In this document: positions 32,614 to 44,085 of the stretch, one piece after another
Layout: every line of letters begins with the position of its first letter
Position numbering within the stretch: position 1 is the stretch's first letter
Source of the DNA: Gautieria morchelliformis
Taxonomy: Eukaryota; Basidiomycota; Agaricomycetes; Gomphales; Gomphaceae
Direction: 5' to 3'
DNA length: 64,000 bases
NCBI GenBank assembly: GCA_015179125.1
Contig: WHVA01000245.1
Location: forward strand, 1-64,000
Translations under genes and position numbers: made by a program
The notes under the pieces: generated by a model
Databases searched by the model: none
What the model was told of the DNA's origin: nothing
The model's input: the letters and a program-made list of their open reading frames with translations, nothing else

Positions 32614-34213
32614 AAGGGCCACTGCGGATTAATTATGGGACCACTGTTAAAAACGCCCCCAGATAACTCATGAATACAAATATATCCGCGTTAGTGCACT
32701 CACGCATATTGCGTTCGAGGAGACCCTCCCTCTCCTTCGGAGAAAGTCGGGGACTGCCCCTCCCGCGGCTGTCTCACCTACCCGCTCCTTAAATAATTTG
32801 CACCTCTGGTAACACAAAATACAACACAGCGACATTCCTGCACTCTCCTCCATCTCACAATCCACATGGCTGCCTTCTTCTCCATCCTATTCTCTGCGCG
32901 CCTGAGCCTCGTTAACGTTCCCCGGATCATGCTTACAGCGTTGACTGGCGCCCTTCGGCGATCGGTGGGTTACTGTATCTTATCAGAGTCCTTCACTCTT
33001 CCTCACGGCTCCACTCAGTTCTCCAAAAACCAACCCATATTACCGACAGTGTCTAGCGAAGTCAGTCGCGACGTCGCAGCAGAGATGGCATCTGCGGTGA
33101 GTTCAAGTCCACCACCGTGACGGTGCACAGCTTCTAATACCCTGCACACGCAGAAGAAGACCAGTTCCCGTAATTCTGCGCAAGAGTCGCTTCAACATGG
33201 CACTCCAACCCAGACCGAGGACGAAGCCAGGGGCCTGTACCTGTTAGCCGTGAATGAGGCAAGAAGGCTGGCCCTTCGAACTCGCCGTCGTTTCGACATG
33301 CATGGCCCTCCTGATTGGGTCGATCCAGCTTTGGTGTGTCTAATCCTAAGCTGACGCACAATCCCCACTGACTGGCTCGTTTAGTCAATCCTGCCAAGCA
33401 TCGGGCTCCAAGGAGACTACTGCCATGGTTTTATTCCCTCTCAGTATCCCTTCCTCGCACCCCACATACTCATATCCGAACCCCTGGTTTCTGATCCGTA
33501 TCCCGTCGTCGCATGGACTAGCATCCTGGATTCTCAAGACCATGACTACGGGAATCGCCTCATTGTAGCTCAGGCTCCATCTATGGGCAGTCCTCTTCCC
33601 CAGGTGTATAATCCTGCGCCGCAGGCGACTAGTACGGTGTTTGCAGATGAGGCTCCCGACGGGACTTGTTCGGCTTCTCCGGCTTCGGACTCGTTTCCAC
33701 CATTGGATTCGTCGTCAGAGTCCCATTCCGAATGTGACACTGACTCCGACTCGGGTAGCGAGTGTCTGACGGTTGAGGATAACAGGGCTTACTGGAAAAA
33801 CTTACGGGAAAAGGACTGCCCTCTGCTCCCTGCGTCGACATTCTGGATCGAGGAAGACGACGACGACTTGCCTGAGCTCCCTACAGACTGGTAGCTTGCT
33901 GTGGCTTGAATCATTTACTTCTGAATACGTCTCATCTAATATAAGCTTTTCGGCGTCTTTCTCTTCAAAGGAGGCTTAGCTGTACTCACTAACGCGCCTG
34001 AGGGTGGTTGTCTGTGCTCGGCGACGAGATCTGCGGTGACGCACTTCGAATGACTGATCTATATCGACCCGATGTGTCCGGTGAGCGTGGCTGAGTCAAA
34101 TATAATATAAATATAGGTCGTCGTGGGTTTAGCGGTCCATGGATGGTGTCCTTGGGTTCTTGCTTGTTCGAGCTTGCATCCAAGAAATAGTGGTTGTAAC
34201 TCGAGCGCAAATT
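32614..34213 (+). repeat. Segmental duplication, copy 1
   Basis: About 1.6 kb from GACAAGGGCCACT to GCGCAAATTCCTA, almost identical to 39240-40862. It carries a complete three-exon gene plus about 250 bp upstream and 320 bp downstream. Homology stops abruptly at both ends. Confidence 0.9.
32866..33894 (+). CDS. Unknown duplicated protein, copy 1 (306 residues)
   Basis: Exons 32866-33096, 33154-33333 and 33385-33894, with introns of 57 and 51 bp. I do not recognise the family. The N-terminus (MAAFFSILFSARLSLVNVPRI) is hydrophobic with arginines and could be a mitochondrial or signal-like leader. The middle has EARRLALRTRRRFDMHGPPD, and exon 3 an aromatic, proline-rich part (GFIPSQYPFLAPHILISEP). 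The last 90 residues are Ser/Asp/Glu-rich and end in EEDDDDLPELPTDW. Compared with copy 2, exon lengths differ by exactly three bases each (231/234, 180/183, 510/507) and all splice sites hold, which is good evidence that this is real coding sequence under constraint. Confidence 0.75.
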
Positions 34214-36967
34214 CCTAGTAGGTGTCATGACCGACCTGCTGGATGATTCGGATTCAATAGGCACGACCCTCGTGTGCAAGGGCCGGCGTTCGAGCCTCAG
34301 GGAGGCACTTTTGTTTGCCTGCGTTGCTTTCGGCGCCTCTGAGTGCTGCTCGATATCTGTCCTACGGTTGTCATCGCACACAACACACTCCGCGTCTTTA
34401 TGTGCCTCTCCATTCCCACAACTCTTGCGCAGCGTGTTGACGACGAGGATTCCACTCGACACCGTGTGTGGCAGCCCCGCCCCTGAACCTCCTCACGCTC
34501 CTCGACCCGCCCCTCACGGCGCCCGTGTCTGCGATCCGTGTCGTGCTGCTCGAGAGGCAGACTTATGCCTTAGCGTTCGGGGTCCAGAACAGGATAGGAC
34601 AGGACGTGAAGACCCTCCTCGCGCAGGTCTCCTCCTTCGCGGGTCATATACGTCAAGTGCGTCATGCGAGCGCTGCGTATTAGTATTAACGAACGGCGCG
34701 CGCGTGGGTACGGCCCGCACTCGCTCGCGCACTTGCGCCGTGCGTGCACGTCTCAGTGCATTGTGCTCTCTATCGAATTCCTCCTGAGCGCGCCAGGCTG
34801 CTTCCCAGTCCGCTTCTTCCCCTTCTTTGTGATGCAACGGACTCTTTGACTTAGCTTTGCCATGACCAAGGTGACCCTTGGATCTGGAAGAAATATGCCG
34901 TTAGATATTGTTGGGAACGTTGTTCGAGGATGATGTCCCAAGCTTCAATGCCTGCCGATGGTTGGAAAGTCTAGCAACAGGGGAGGAGGATCTACGCGAG
35001 CCTCCACTATCTCCCCCAATGAACTCTCTGCGTGGGATTGTCTGACAGCCGATGCGTCTTCAAGCTGCACAACTCGTTCCAGTAGAGCCGAGTTTTCATT
35101 GGTAAGCCTTTATTTCTTCCCTCCAGATCCGGTAGACGGGATTTGAGCTCAAGGATATCCGTATTGCATCCTACATAGATCTCACGTCGTCCACATCAAA
35201 ATTGTAGCTGTTGCTTGTAAGGAAAATGTGGCCAGATTGTTGCTTATGTAAGCATTTCGTCGGACTTCCCTGTGGAATTTGTGGATCAAGGACAGCGCGT
35301 TGAGGGTGTCAGTGGTGGATCCCTTTGGCTGCGAGTCTCAGACGAGTCTGCGGGAGACAATCTCCTGCAGCAGACTTCATTCTCTGCAAAGATCAAACCA
35401 CCATCATCAAATGGTACTGGCAGTATTGCCGTATTGTATTGAGTCTATTGACCAGGGCATACCGGTCGAAGCCTCAAGGAACTAACTTCGAGCTTCTACT
35501 AGTAGTTTTGAGATCCACAACTCACAAGACTATGGTATGTACCTCCGTCGTTCTACTAACTCTGCAATCACAGTGGCTTTCCATCGTCAAATTGTGTAGG
35601 CGGAGAAGCATACAGAAAACCTTATGTAAGCGGACCGCTAGTGTTGCCGGAGCTCGGCTTTGGCTCCGCGCCAAGCCAAGCTACTGGTAGCCGGCTCGAT
35701 TTGCCATGGCCGGTTAAAATGCTGAAGAGTTGGGCTTGCATATGATTCTCACAATGTATTTTCTAGTATAGAAATGTTTTTTGCTATATCAAATGTAGGT
35801 CGAAGTAGAATTAGAGTACGGGGTTTTGGTGGTAGGTTCGATGATCAGCAGCGACCTCTGGTTGCTGCCTTATATACAAGAAAGCTCATACTAATTATAA
35901 TCTTATCCTTTGTCCCTTGTATTTCATATATCCTTTGTCGTCCTTCTACTTGTCCAGTCCTTTGTCTGCGCGAGTGCGACGCGTCATTGCACCGAAGTGT
36001 CGCCCGAATCTCTAGAACCCAACATCAAAGCCCTGTGAGCCAGCCCAACATTCAAGCCGGCTCCCAAAAGGCTCGGCCAACTTGCAGCACTAAGCGGACC
36101 ATGCAACTGGCAACGTGCCTAGCGTGATTCCTCCGTTCCACTCGTACAATTTGGATTACGTTTCAAGATTTCAGCTCCTCACATGCACAGCTGTTGAATT
36201 TTTTGCTGACCTTGGATGGCACTGAATGCCGGATTTTCCGGAGATCTAGTCTGAGATGCTAGTGACATAGAATCAGTATGAGTGAGTTCTCGCAGTCGGT
36301 GTACAGTATCATAACTACGCAATCCTCCTGCTGATATATTGACGGAGACCACCCCGCAGAGCTGTCTTTCTGTCCTCACGACCATGACGTTGTCATCGCA
36401 CCATCGTATCCGCCACTATTTTCGGCGTGCCAACACATTGCTGTGCTTCTATGACACAGTGAACCATGAGGTGGATTTGCTGTGCCTGATTGCGGCACAG
36501 CTAGCTGAGATCTCAATAGCTGTGCTGCATCTACTAGTATTTTCTGAGAATCCTGTACTGGCGGTGAGTGAGCTCTTCTTGGCAGTTACACGTCTGTATT
36601 CACCGGTAGTTGGCATGTCCATATGTCCGTAGCCTGGAGATCAACGTAAAGCCTGGCCCGCGACGGCCAACGCCAATCACGACTATGCCGCCTACTAGTA
36701 GTATTGTCACACGGGAGAGGCGGCCTGCGCCGGCAAGCTGGTCAGTGCACAGTGTTCCTTCGGGTGTGAAACAATCAAAGCACACTGCAGCCAGATGTCC
36801 CCTTGACAGTCGTGATATGACACTTACAGCTGTCTAACCGTTTGGCATCCGCAGAGCGCAGCTGCATGGTACTGCCGGACAACTCCAGTGGCCCGGCAAT
36901 ACCACGCAATTCATTCGAGGGCGCCCCGTTCAGGGGTTCCGGCTGAGTAGTAGTTCTCATGGCGTCG
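34214..36967. other. Unassigned region with a GC-rich patch
   Basis: No gene is recognised. 34440-34840 is unusually GC- and CpG-rich and open on both strands (plus 34468-34683; minus 34514-34837), which may be a gene fragment or a foreign piece. The rest has scattered short frames and a TATATAC-type site near 35874. Confidence 0.4.
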
Positions 36968-36974
36968 TATAAAA
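36968..36974 (+). promoter_or_regulatory. TATA box of peroxygenase A
   Basis: TATAAAA lies 57 bp before the ATG at 37025. Confidence 0.7.
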
Positions 36975-37024
36975 TGGCCAGAGATGATACCGCCTTGATT
37001 TCTAAACGCATTGACTTCTAAACA

Positions 37025-38429
37025 ATGGTTCGCGTTCCAGCACTCATCGCTCTGTCCCTAGCGGCGGCTGCTGTAGCGTTTCCATCCTACCAGTCTCTCG
37101 CCGGCCTCTCCAGGAAAGAACTCGATAATGTCCTCCCCATGCTCGTACATCGAAGCCCTGAGTCGCCTCCTGGGCCGCTGAGTGACACATCAGCAAAGCT
37201 AGTCAACGACAAAGCTCATCCCTGGGAGCCTTTACGTCCAGGAGATATCCGTGGCCCTTGCCCTGGACTGAACACTTTAGCATCGCACGGGGTGAGCACG
37301 ATTCCAACTCCCAATGACGCCGTGTGGCTGAATCCTTTCAGTGGCTTCCTCGCAACGGCATCGCAACTCCGGCACAGATTGTCAATGCAGTTCAAGAAGG
37401 TGCGTACTTGTTCTTTGTTCATCCCTGGCTAGCAGTCTAATTACTCATGTCGCGATTAAACAGGCTTCAACATGGGTAATGATATAGCCGTCTTCGTCAC
37501 CTATGCTGCCTTCCTGGTCGACGGTAATCTTATCACGAATCGCATGAGCATCGGAGGCAAGACTCCTTTAACCGGCCCTGATCCCCCACCGCCTGCTATA
37601 GTTGGTGGACTTGACACCCACGCCGTTTTCGAAGGTATGTTCTATTCGGTTCTTTTCCTTCATTCTACCATTGATCACCCCTATACTTTAGGTGATGCCA
37701 GTATGACTCGCGGTACAAGTTTATTCCTGTTCCTTCACACACCCAGACACTAACACTGTCTTGAAGGCGACGCATTCTTCGGAGATAACCATAGCTTCAA
37801 CGAGACTCAGTTCGACGAAGTGAATATTTACACCTGCTTCGTCAGGTGGATGCCGCTGATACCTGACTATAAAGTTCTCCTCATTCAGTCAACGCTTTGG
37901 AGCAGGGAAATACAACTTGACCGTGGCTTCCGAGTTCAGGTTCCAGCGCATACAAGAGTCGATTGCTACCAACCCCAACTTTTCGTTCGTTTCACCACGC
38001 TACTTTACAGCATACGCCGAGTCTGTTTTCCCCCTCCTTTTCTTCGTGGATGGCCGTGTCGAAAACGCTGAACTTGACATGGACGTGGCGCGCGGCTTCT
38101 TCCAGAACAGCCAGATGCCCACAGACTTCTTCCGCGCAAACCAGTCCTTTGGTTTGAATGCCGTTGGAGAGGGCATAGGCATTATATTTGAACCCCACCC
38201 TATCCAACCCGGGGCGAACCAAGGCGTTAACAATTTTGTTTTCGATCCTACGTCAGCCAACTTGTCCCAATTTTGCCTGCTATACACCAACTTTGCAAAT
38301 AAGACCGTGCGGTCATTGTACCCCAGCCCGACCGGCAACCTGCTCTCGGCTGTGAAGACCAACCTCGACTTCTTCTTCAGCCCACTGAAAAACCAAGGGT
38401 GCACACAGGTCTTCCCCTTCGGTGAGTAG
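37025..38429 (+). CDS. UPO: Unspecific peroxygenase A (secreted heme-thiolate peroxidase)
   Basis: Six exons: 37025-37291, 37342-37399, 37464-37634, 37692-37712, 37767-37819 and 37875-38429; 374 residues. A cleavable signal peptide (LIALSLAAAAVAFP) comes first. RGPCPGLNTLASHG supplies the proximal heme-thiolate Cys79; EGD at 165-167 binds Mg near the heme; and RYFTAYAE gives the distal Arg232/Glu239 acid-base pair of the long UPO group. FVDGR and the C-terminal GCTQVFPFG also fit, the cysteine probably in a disulfide. Several NXS/T sites are present (NHSFNET, NLT). These enzymes use H2O2 to oxyfunctionalise or halogenate small molecules outside the cell. One exon is only 21 bp. A paralogue lies at 46551 and a pseudogene at 44086. 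Confidence 0.93.
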
Positions 38430-39239
38430 GAAGTACTCGCTGGGGGCAGGGGGTAGGGTCAGTGGGCCGTCCTCGAATGTCACGTAGTTATGAAACGGAC
38501 TGGTTCGATACGAGTAATCTTACAGCTCAATTGCTTAATTCCTGAACACTTTATGATGTTAATTATCGATGTTAGAGAAGCTATGTAAATTAGGATTTTC
38601 CCGTTGAACTTCGTGGTTTCATGCATCAATTTTATCTGTGTATATATCCGACATACTCGAGGTGACATTCTCATGTAGTGCATGTGCTAAAGTCTTTTCA
38701 GTTGCCTCGTCCATATATATGTTAGACTGGCCTTGAAAGGCCAGAGCTATGTTCGATGGGCTCACCACAGGTGTGGCGGGGGCAGCATTTCTGCATTTGT
38801 ACACCCCTCCCCGAGTCGACAAAGACGAAAGTTCCGAGAGCTGTCTCCTAACCTTTCTAACCCGCCACTCTTCATTGGCCATCCTCTCGTCCCAAAATCG
38901 AGCACGGCCTTGCCTTCCCCTAAAAAGGACGTGCTCTCACCCATTCTGATGGGATGTAAGTGCAGTCCGAAGCTCGTGATGTTGAAACAGGAGATGGACA
39001 TGACGGAGGAATACCGGTGGTGCATCGGGAGAGCAGGAATGCCCATAGGCGAGTGTCCCATATCCTCTAGCACTCACAAAAGCGTCAGTTATGCGGCACT
39101 ATTATTTTATGCAATTGAAATTTACAACTGTACTACATAGGGCACACCATAAGTCCGGTTTGAGCTGAGAGGCTTGATTGCAATAGTAATCAGGATCGTG
39201 AAGTCAGACCCAAGTCCTCTTTCCATGATGGTGCTCATG
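38430..39239 (+). pseudogene. Decayed second copy of the RhoGAP-tail gene
   Basis: From about 38790 to 39010 the sequence follows the 30840-31060 part of the RhoGAP-tail gene: TTGTACACCC, then the CCC..CGAGTC segment, and later GGGATGTAAGTGCAGTC against GGGATGTCAATGTAGCTC. Reading frames shift relative to the intact copy, and the rest of the gene is missing. An open frame at 38733-39140 crosses it but begins with TTG. The flanks are unassigned; the first 250 bp are the 3' flank of peroxygenase A. Confidence 0.55.
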
Positions 39240-40862
39240 GGACAAGGGCCACTAGTGCGGATTAATTATGGGACCACTGTTAAAACACCCCCAGGATAAC
39301 TTAACGAATAAATGAATACAAATAGATGCGCGTTAGTGTGACGCATATTGCGTTCGAGGTGACCCTCCCTCTCCTTCGGAGAGAGTCGGGGACTCCCCCT
39401 CCTGCGGCTGTCTCACCTACCCGCTCCTTAAATAATTTGCACCTCTGGTAACACAAAATACAACACAGCGACATCCCTGCACTCTCCCACATCATCTCAC
39501 AATCCACATGGCTGCCCTCTTCTCCATCCTATTCTCTGCAGGCCTGGGCCTCGTTAACGTTCCCCGAATCATGCTAACAGCGTTGACTGGCGCCCTTCGG
39601 CGATCGGTGGGTTACTGTATCTCGCCAGAGTCCTTCACTCTTCCTCACGGCTCCACTCAGTTCTCCAACAACCAACCCATATTACCGACAGTCTCTGGCG
39701 ACGTCAGTCCCGACGTCGCAGCAGAGATGGCAGAGTCTGCGGTGAGTTCAAGTTCACCACCGTGACGGTGCACAGCTTCTAATACCCTGCACATGCAGAA
39801 GAAGACCAGTTCCCGCAATTCTGCGCAAGAGTCGCTTCAGCATGGCGCTCCAACCCAGACCGAGGACGAAGCCAGTCGGGCCCTGTACGTGTTAGCCGTG
39901 AACGAGGCAAGAAGGCTGGCCCTTCGAACTCGCCGTCGTTTCGACATGCATGGCCCTCCAGATTGGGTCGATCCAGCTTTGGTATGTCTAATCCTAAGCT
40001 GACGCACAATCCCCACTGACTGGCTCGCTTAGTCAATCCTGCCAAACATCGGGCTCCAAAAAGACTACTGCCATGGCTTCATTCCCTCTCAGTATCCCTT
40101 CCTCGCACCCCACATACTCATATCCGAACCCCTGGTCTCTGATCCGTATCCCGTCGTCGCGTGGACTAGCATCCTGGATTCTCAAGACCATGACTACGGG
40201 AATCGCCTCATTGTAGCTCAGGCTCCATCTCTGGGCAGTCCTCTTCCTCAGGTGTATAATCCTGCGCCGCAGGCGACTAGTACGGTGTTTGCAGATGAGG
40301 CCCCCGACGGGACTTGTTCGGCTTCTCCGGCTTCGGACTCGTTTCCACCATTGGATTCGTCGTCAGAGTCCCATTCCGAATACTCTGACTCCGACTCGGG
40401 TAGCGAGTGTCCGACGGTTGAGGATAACAGAGCTTACTGGAAAAACTTACGGGAAAAGGACTGCCCTCTGCTCCCTGCGTCGACATTCTGGATCGAGGAA
40501 GACGACGACGACTTGCCTGAGCTCCCTACAGACTGGTAGCTTGCTGTGGCTTGAATCATTTACTTCTGAATACGTCTCATCTAATATAAGCTTTTCGGCG
40601 TCTTTCTCTTCAAAGGAGGCTTAGCTGTACTCACTAACGAGTCTGAGGGTGGTTGTCTGTGCTCGGCGACGAGATCTGTGGTGACGCACTTTGGATGACT
40701 GATCTATATCGACCCGATGTGTCCGGTGAGCGTGGCTGAGTCAAATATAATATAAATATAGGTCATCGTGTTTAGCGGTCCATGGATGGTGTCCTTGGGT
40801 TCTTGCTTGTTCGAGCTTGCATCCAAGAAATAGTGGTTGTAACTCGGAGCGCAAATTCCTAT
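39240..40862 (+). repeat. Segmental duplication, copy 2
   Basis: Direct repeat of 32614-34213, 6.6 kb away, with only scattered substitutions and small indels. It includes the complete gene and its flanks. Confidence 0.9.
39508..40539 (+). CDS. Unknown duplicated protein, copy 2 (307 residues)
   Basis: Exons 39508-39741, 39799-39981 and 40033-40539; introns of 57 and 51 bp at the same places as copy 1. It differs from copy 1 mainly in the N-terminal leader (MAALFSILFSAGLGLVN), an added glutamate before intron 1, a serine insertion (DEASRALYVLAV) and a missing CDT near the Ser/Asp-rich tail. Function unknown; no conserved domain recognised. Both copies keep an open frame while the third, inverted copy is broken, so at least one of the two is probably functional. 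Confidence 0.75.
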
Positions 40863-41079
40863 AAGTACATAATCGCCACCGCTTTGCCATGACACCTTAC
40901 TTAGTCCCCTTGTCCTTCGCTGCTTAATTCTACACGCTGCGGGCCCTTTCTAAGAGGTTGTTCTTCATTTATATCAGCCTCATGCTTGGTACCATATCAT
41001 ATATGGTTATGGCTCACCTACTAAAGACGAATAGAATTGAGCTGCATTTATTGTTAGCTATTGATCTGCGTAAAGCCGA

Positions 41080-42110
41080 CGATACTACTTACTCACCAGT
41101 GTTGAAGACAAGGCACTATGGAACTTACAAAATACACTACGCATACAAGTATGTTCCAGCAAACAGGGGTCTTGAGCACAGATCTCCCTCTCAAGCGTCG
41201 AGCTACTCGACTTCTCACAACTACCCGATTCGTCGTCATCACATTCGGAATGCAACTCTGAAGATCAATCCAGTGATGGAACGTCCTAACTTCGGACGTT
41301 CCAGCACTGGATTGACCGAAGCTGGAGAAGCCGAACATGTCCCGTCGGGGGCCTCGTCTGCAAACTCCGTAGTCGCCTGGCGACACATTCTCATACGCAG
41401 GAGGTATAAAACCATGACAGTAGTCTTCTTGGAGGAGCCCGATATTTGGCAGGGTTGACTAGGCGAGCCAATCAGTGGGGATTCAGTGCGTCAGCTTAGG
41501 ATTTGACACGCCAAAGCTGGATCGACCCAATCTGGAGGGCCATACATGTCGAAACGATGGCGAGTTCGAAGGGCCAGCCTTCTTGCCTCGTTCACGGCTA
41601 ACACGTACAGGCCCTTGGCTTGTCCTCGGTCCGGGTTGGAGTGCCATGCTGAAGCGACTCTTGCGCAGCCTGAGAATAGGAATTGCAGGGTATTAGAAGC
41701 TGTGCACCGTCACGGTGGTGAACTTGACCTCACCGCAGATGCCATCTCTGCCGCGACGTCGGGACTGACGTCGCTAGAAACTGTCGGTAATATGGGTTGG
41801 TGTTTGGAGAACTGAGTGGAGCCATGGGGAAGAGTGAAGGAATCTGGTGAGATAAGTCTGTATCTCACCAGATTCCTTCACTCTTCCCCATGGCTCCACT
41901 CAGTTCTCCAAACACCAACCCATATTACCGACAGTTTTGTCTCATACAGTAACCCACCGATCGAAGGGCGCCGGTCAACGCGGCCGGTCAGGATGATCTG
42001 GGGAACGTTCCGAACGAGGCTCAGGCGCGCAAAGAATTGGATGGAGAAGAGGGCAGCGATATGGACTGTGAAATGAAGTGGGAGAGTGTAGGAGTGTTGT
42101 ATGCCCTTTG
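41080..42110 (-). pseudogene. Inverted, rearranged third copy of the duplicated gene
   Basis: Reading leftwards, the leader, exon 1, intron 1, exon 2, intron 2 and parts of exon 3 of the duplicated gene can be followed from about 42110 to 41080. The start codon region reads ATC instead of ATG (near 42057). About 190 bp of exon 3 are missing, several codons are lost, and two local inverted duplications interrupt it (41778-41937 and about 41266-41315). It is convergent with copy 2. It is not expected to make protein, but its transcript would form strong hairpins. Confidence 0.85.
41778..41937. repeat. Perfect 77-bp inverted repeat with 6-nt loop
   Basis: Left arm 41778-41854 and right arm 41861-41937 are exact reverse complements, separated by AGTCTG. 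The arms come from exon 1 of the duplicated gene. Only the left arm is in the orientation of the surrounding pseudogene; the right arm is a back-copy. Confidence 0.95.
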
Positions 42111-44041
42111 CTCCAGATATTATGAGCCCAGACTTCAAGATTCAGTGGGCAATGGCCTAGGCAGTACAAAGCCCATTGTTTGATACGTGCTATCCATAGT
42201 CTGCGTGGTGAATCAAAGCTTCTCAGGCTCCAACTTACTAGTTCAAATAATTTTCAAACATGTCGGAGTTTCGGAGTTCCAGGTGAATTGTTTGGATCAA
42301 AACCATTGTGCTACAGCCCAAACGCCTCCTTGCGAAGACGATGCTGATATACACAGTATGGAGAATGTTGGTTTAACTGTAACGCTATTCTGTTATACAC
42401 CGTCGAGTCGCCGAAGATACGGGTTGACAGTGCCTGATGGGAAGGCCATGGCATAGATACTCCCATACGCATGACCGAGAATTGCGGAAGACAGCCCTGA
42501 AGATTAGAGAGTACAACAACGAAATGCCTAGAAATAGTGGCCGCATAGGATCTGCCAACTTGGTACAACTCTTTGATGGCTGCTAAGATACGCACATTCG
42601 CCATACCTTGCCAGAGTTTGGATCGCGCCCAATTCACTTTGCAGGTGGAGACCAGTCTGTGGACTCACCGTTACATCCTGTGCTGACGTGGTCATTTATT
42701 GTGTTAAACGCAACTGGACTCTGGCACGCCTGATGTCGGCGTCCCAAGCATCGATCAACAACCTCATATGGAAGACATGGCTTTGTCAGGTTTTCCTCAC
42801 TTTGATACGATGTAACTTTATCAGGGTATACGAACGGTATGAGGTGAGTCCTTACAACGATTGCCAACATGATTCAGGCGTAGCTGGTTCCAGTTCACCC
42901 TATACTGCTATCAGCGTTGGCTTTGTTAACTGATATTTTCTGGCTACATGTCACATACGCCTCTATCTTTCCTTGGCTTCGAGAAATGAAGACGCAATCC
43001 TCTCGTGCCGATTAATGGATGGAGTCCTCGGATCGGCTTTAATCGTTCTCATCATGAACGATCTATTAGAGGAAGTCCCCGCCATGTTGGTCCATCTACG
43101 CAAACGAGCAGCCAGAGGCAAATGGAAAGGCTATACATGTCTTCTGACGGAGAACTTTGGTTTCAGCTGCCAGAGTAGCAGTTTTGTTGCGCGCATCAAC
43201 TTGACAACGACGTTAGTATATACTAAAGGGGGCTCAAGTTGGGCGTGAACACGGGCCGGAATAAAGGAAGTTGGATACTTTCTTCTCTGTCATAGCTGCG
43301 GTTTATTAATCTCCACAGCAATTTTGACACCCGCCTCGGCCTCGAGACTCTACGCTTGAGGTTTGCCTGCACTCATCTCAGCATTGCTGTGTTCCTGCGA
43401 TGCTGTGACAGCCCGATAGAGTGGCTCGTCAGTGCCTGACCTGATATTTGCCGCAGGTTATCTCACGAGGCACACGCAGTCTTGGGCCGGGTTCAATGGT
43501 GTATCCGAGGCTATGTCAGTTGAACAATCTGGAGATTGTGGCGCGTTATGTGGCACAGTCTTGGGCCGAGTTCAATGACACGTCCGAGGCTATGCCAGTT
43601 GAACAATCTGAAGGTTATTGCCGATCCAGCACCGTGCGGCTATTATTCTTCGACAAGCTGCAGTGCTTCCGTTTCGTCATATGAACCTTCCTGAGGACGC
43701 ATTTTCGCACAGGATTTCATGCTTACATACATTAACCTGTGGATACCCATTGCAACTCGAGTAATCTGGCGGAAATTCTGACTGGCCTGACGTCGACTTG
43801 TGACTGTACATGTACAGATGATGACATTTCCCTGGATACGAAATGATCAAAACACACTGCGGCGAGATTTCACTCCACCACCATGTCATGAGACGTCGCT
43901 GCAGGAACATCTTCCAGCAACTACCATTGTAGAATCCGCATAGCAAACAAGGTGATAATGTCGTGCCTCACACAGCACCCCCGCTAGCTGCCATCTCGAG
44001 CGCTGCACCCTATAGATCCCTTGCAGCTTGTGAGGATCGGA
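42111..44041. other. Unassigned region
   Basis: No gene recognised. A 91-codon frame at 42973-43248 (+) and others lack motifs. 43477-43634 holds two imperfect 79-bp tandem units beginning CAGTCTTGGGCCG. 43840-43900 resembles 36765-36820 upstream of peroxygenase A (ATCAAAGCACACTGC-type word), so the peroxygenase flanks were duplicated too. Confidence 0.45.
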
Positions 44042-44085
44042 TATAAATGGATGTTAGTGCGATCCATTGCTTTATTGGGTTTTCA

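Noticed and set aside
35580-35900. Possible solo LTR (TATA-like site, hairpin GCTCGGCTTTGGCTCCG)
   Set aside because: No matching second copy, no target-site duplication and no TG...CA borders could be identified.
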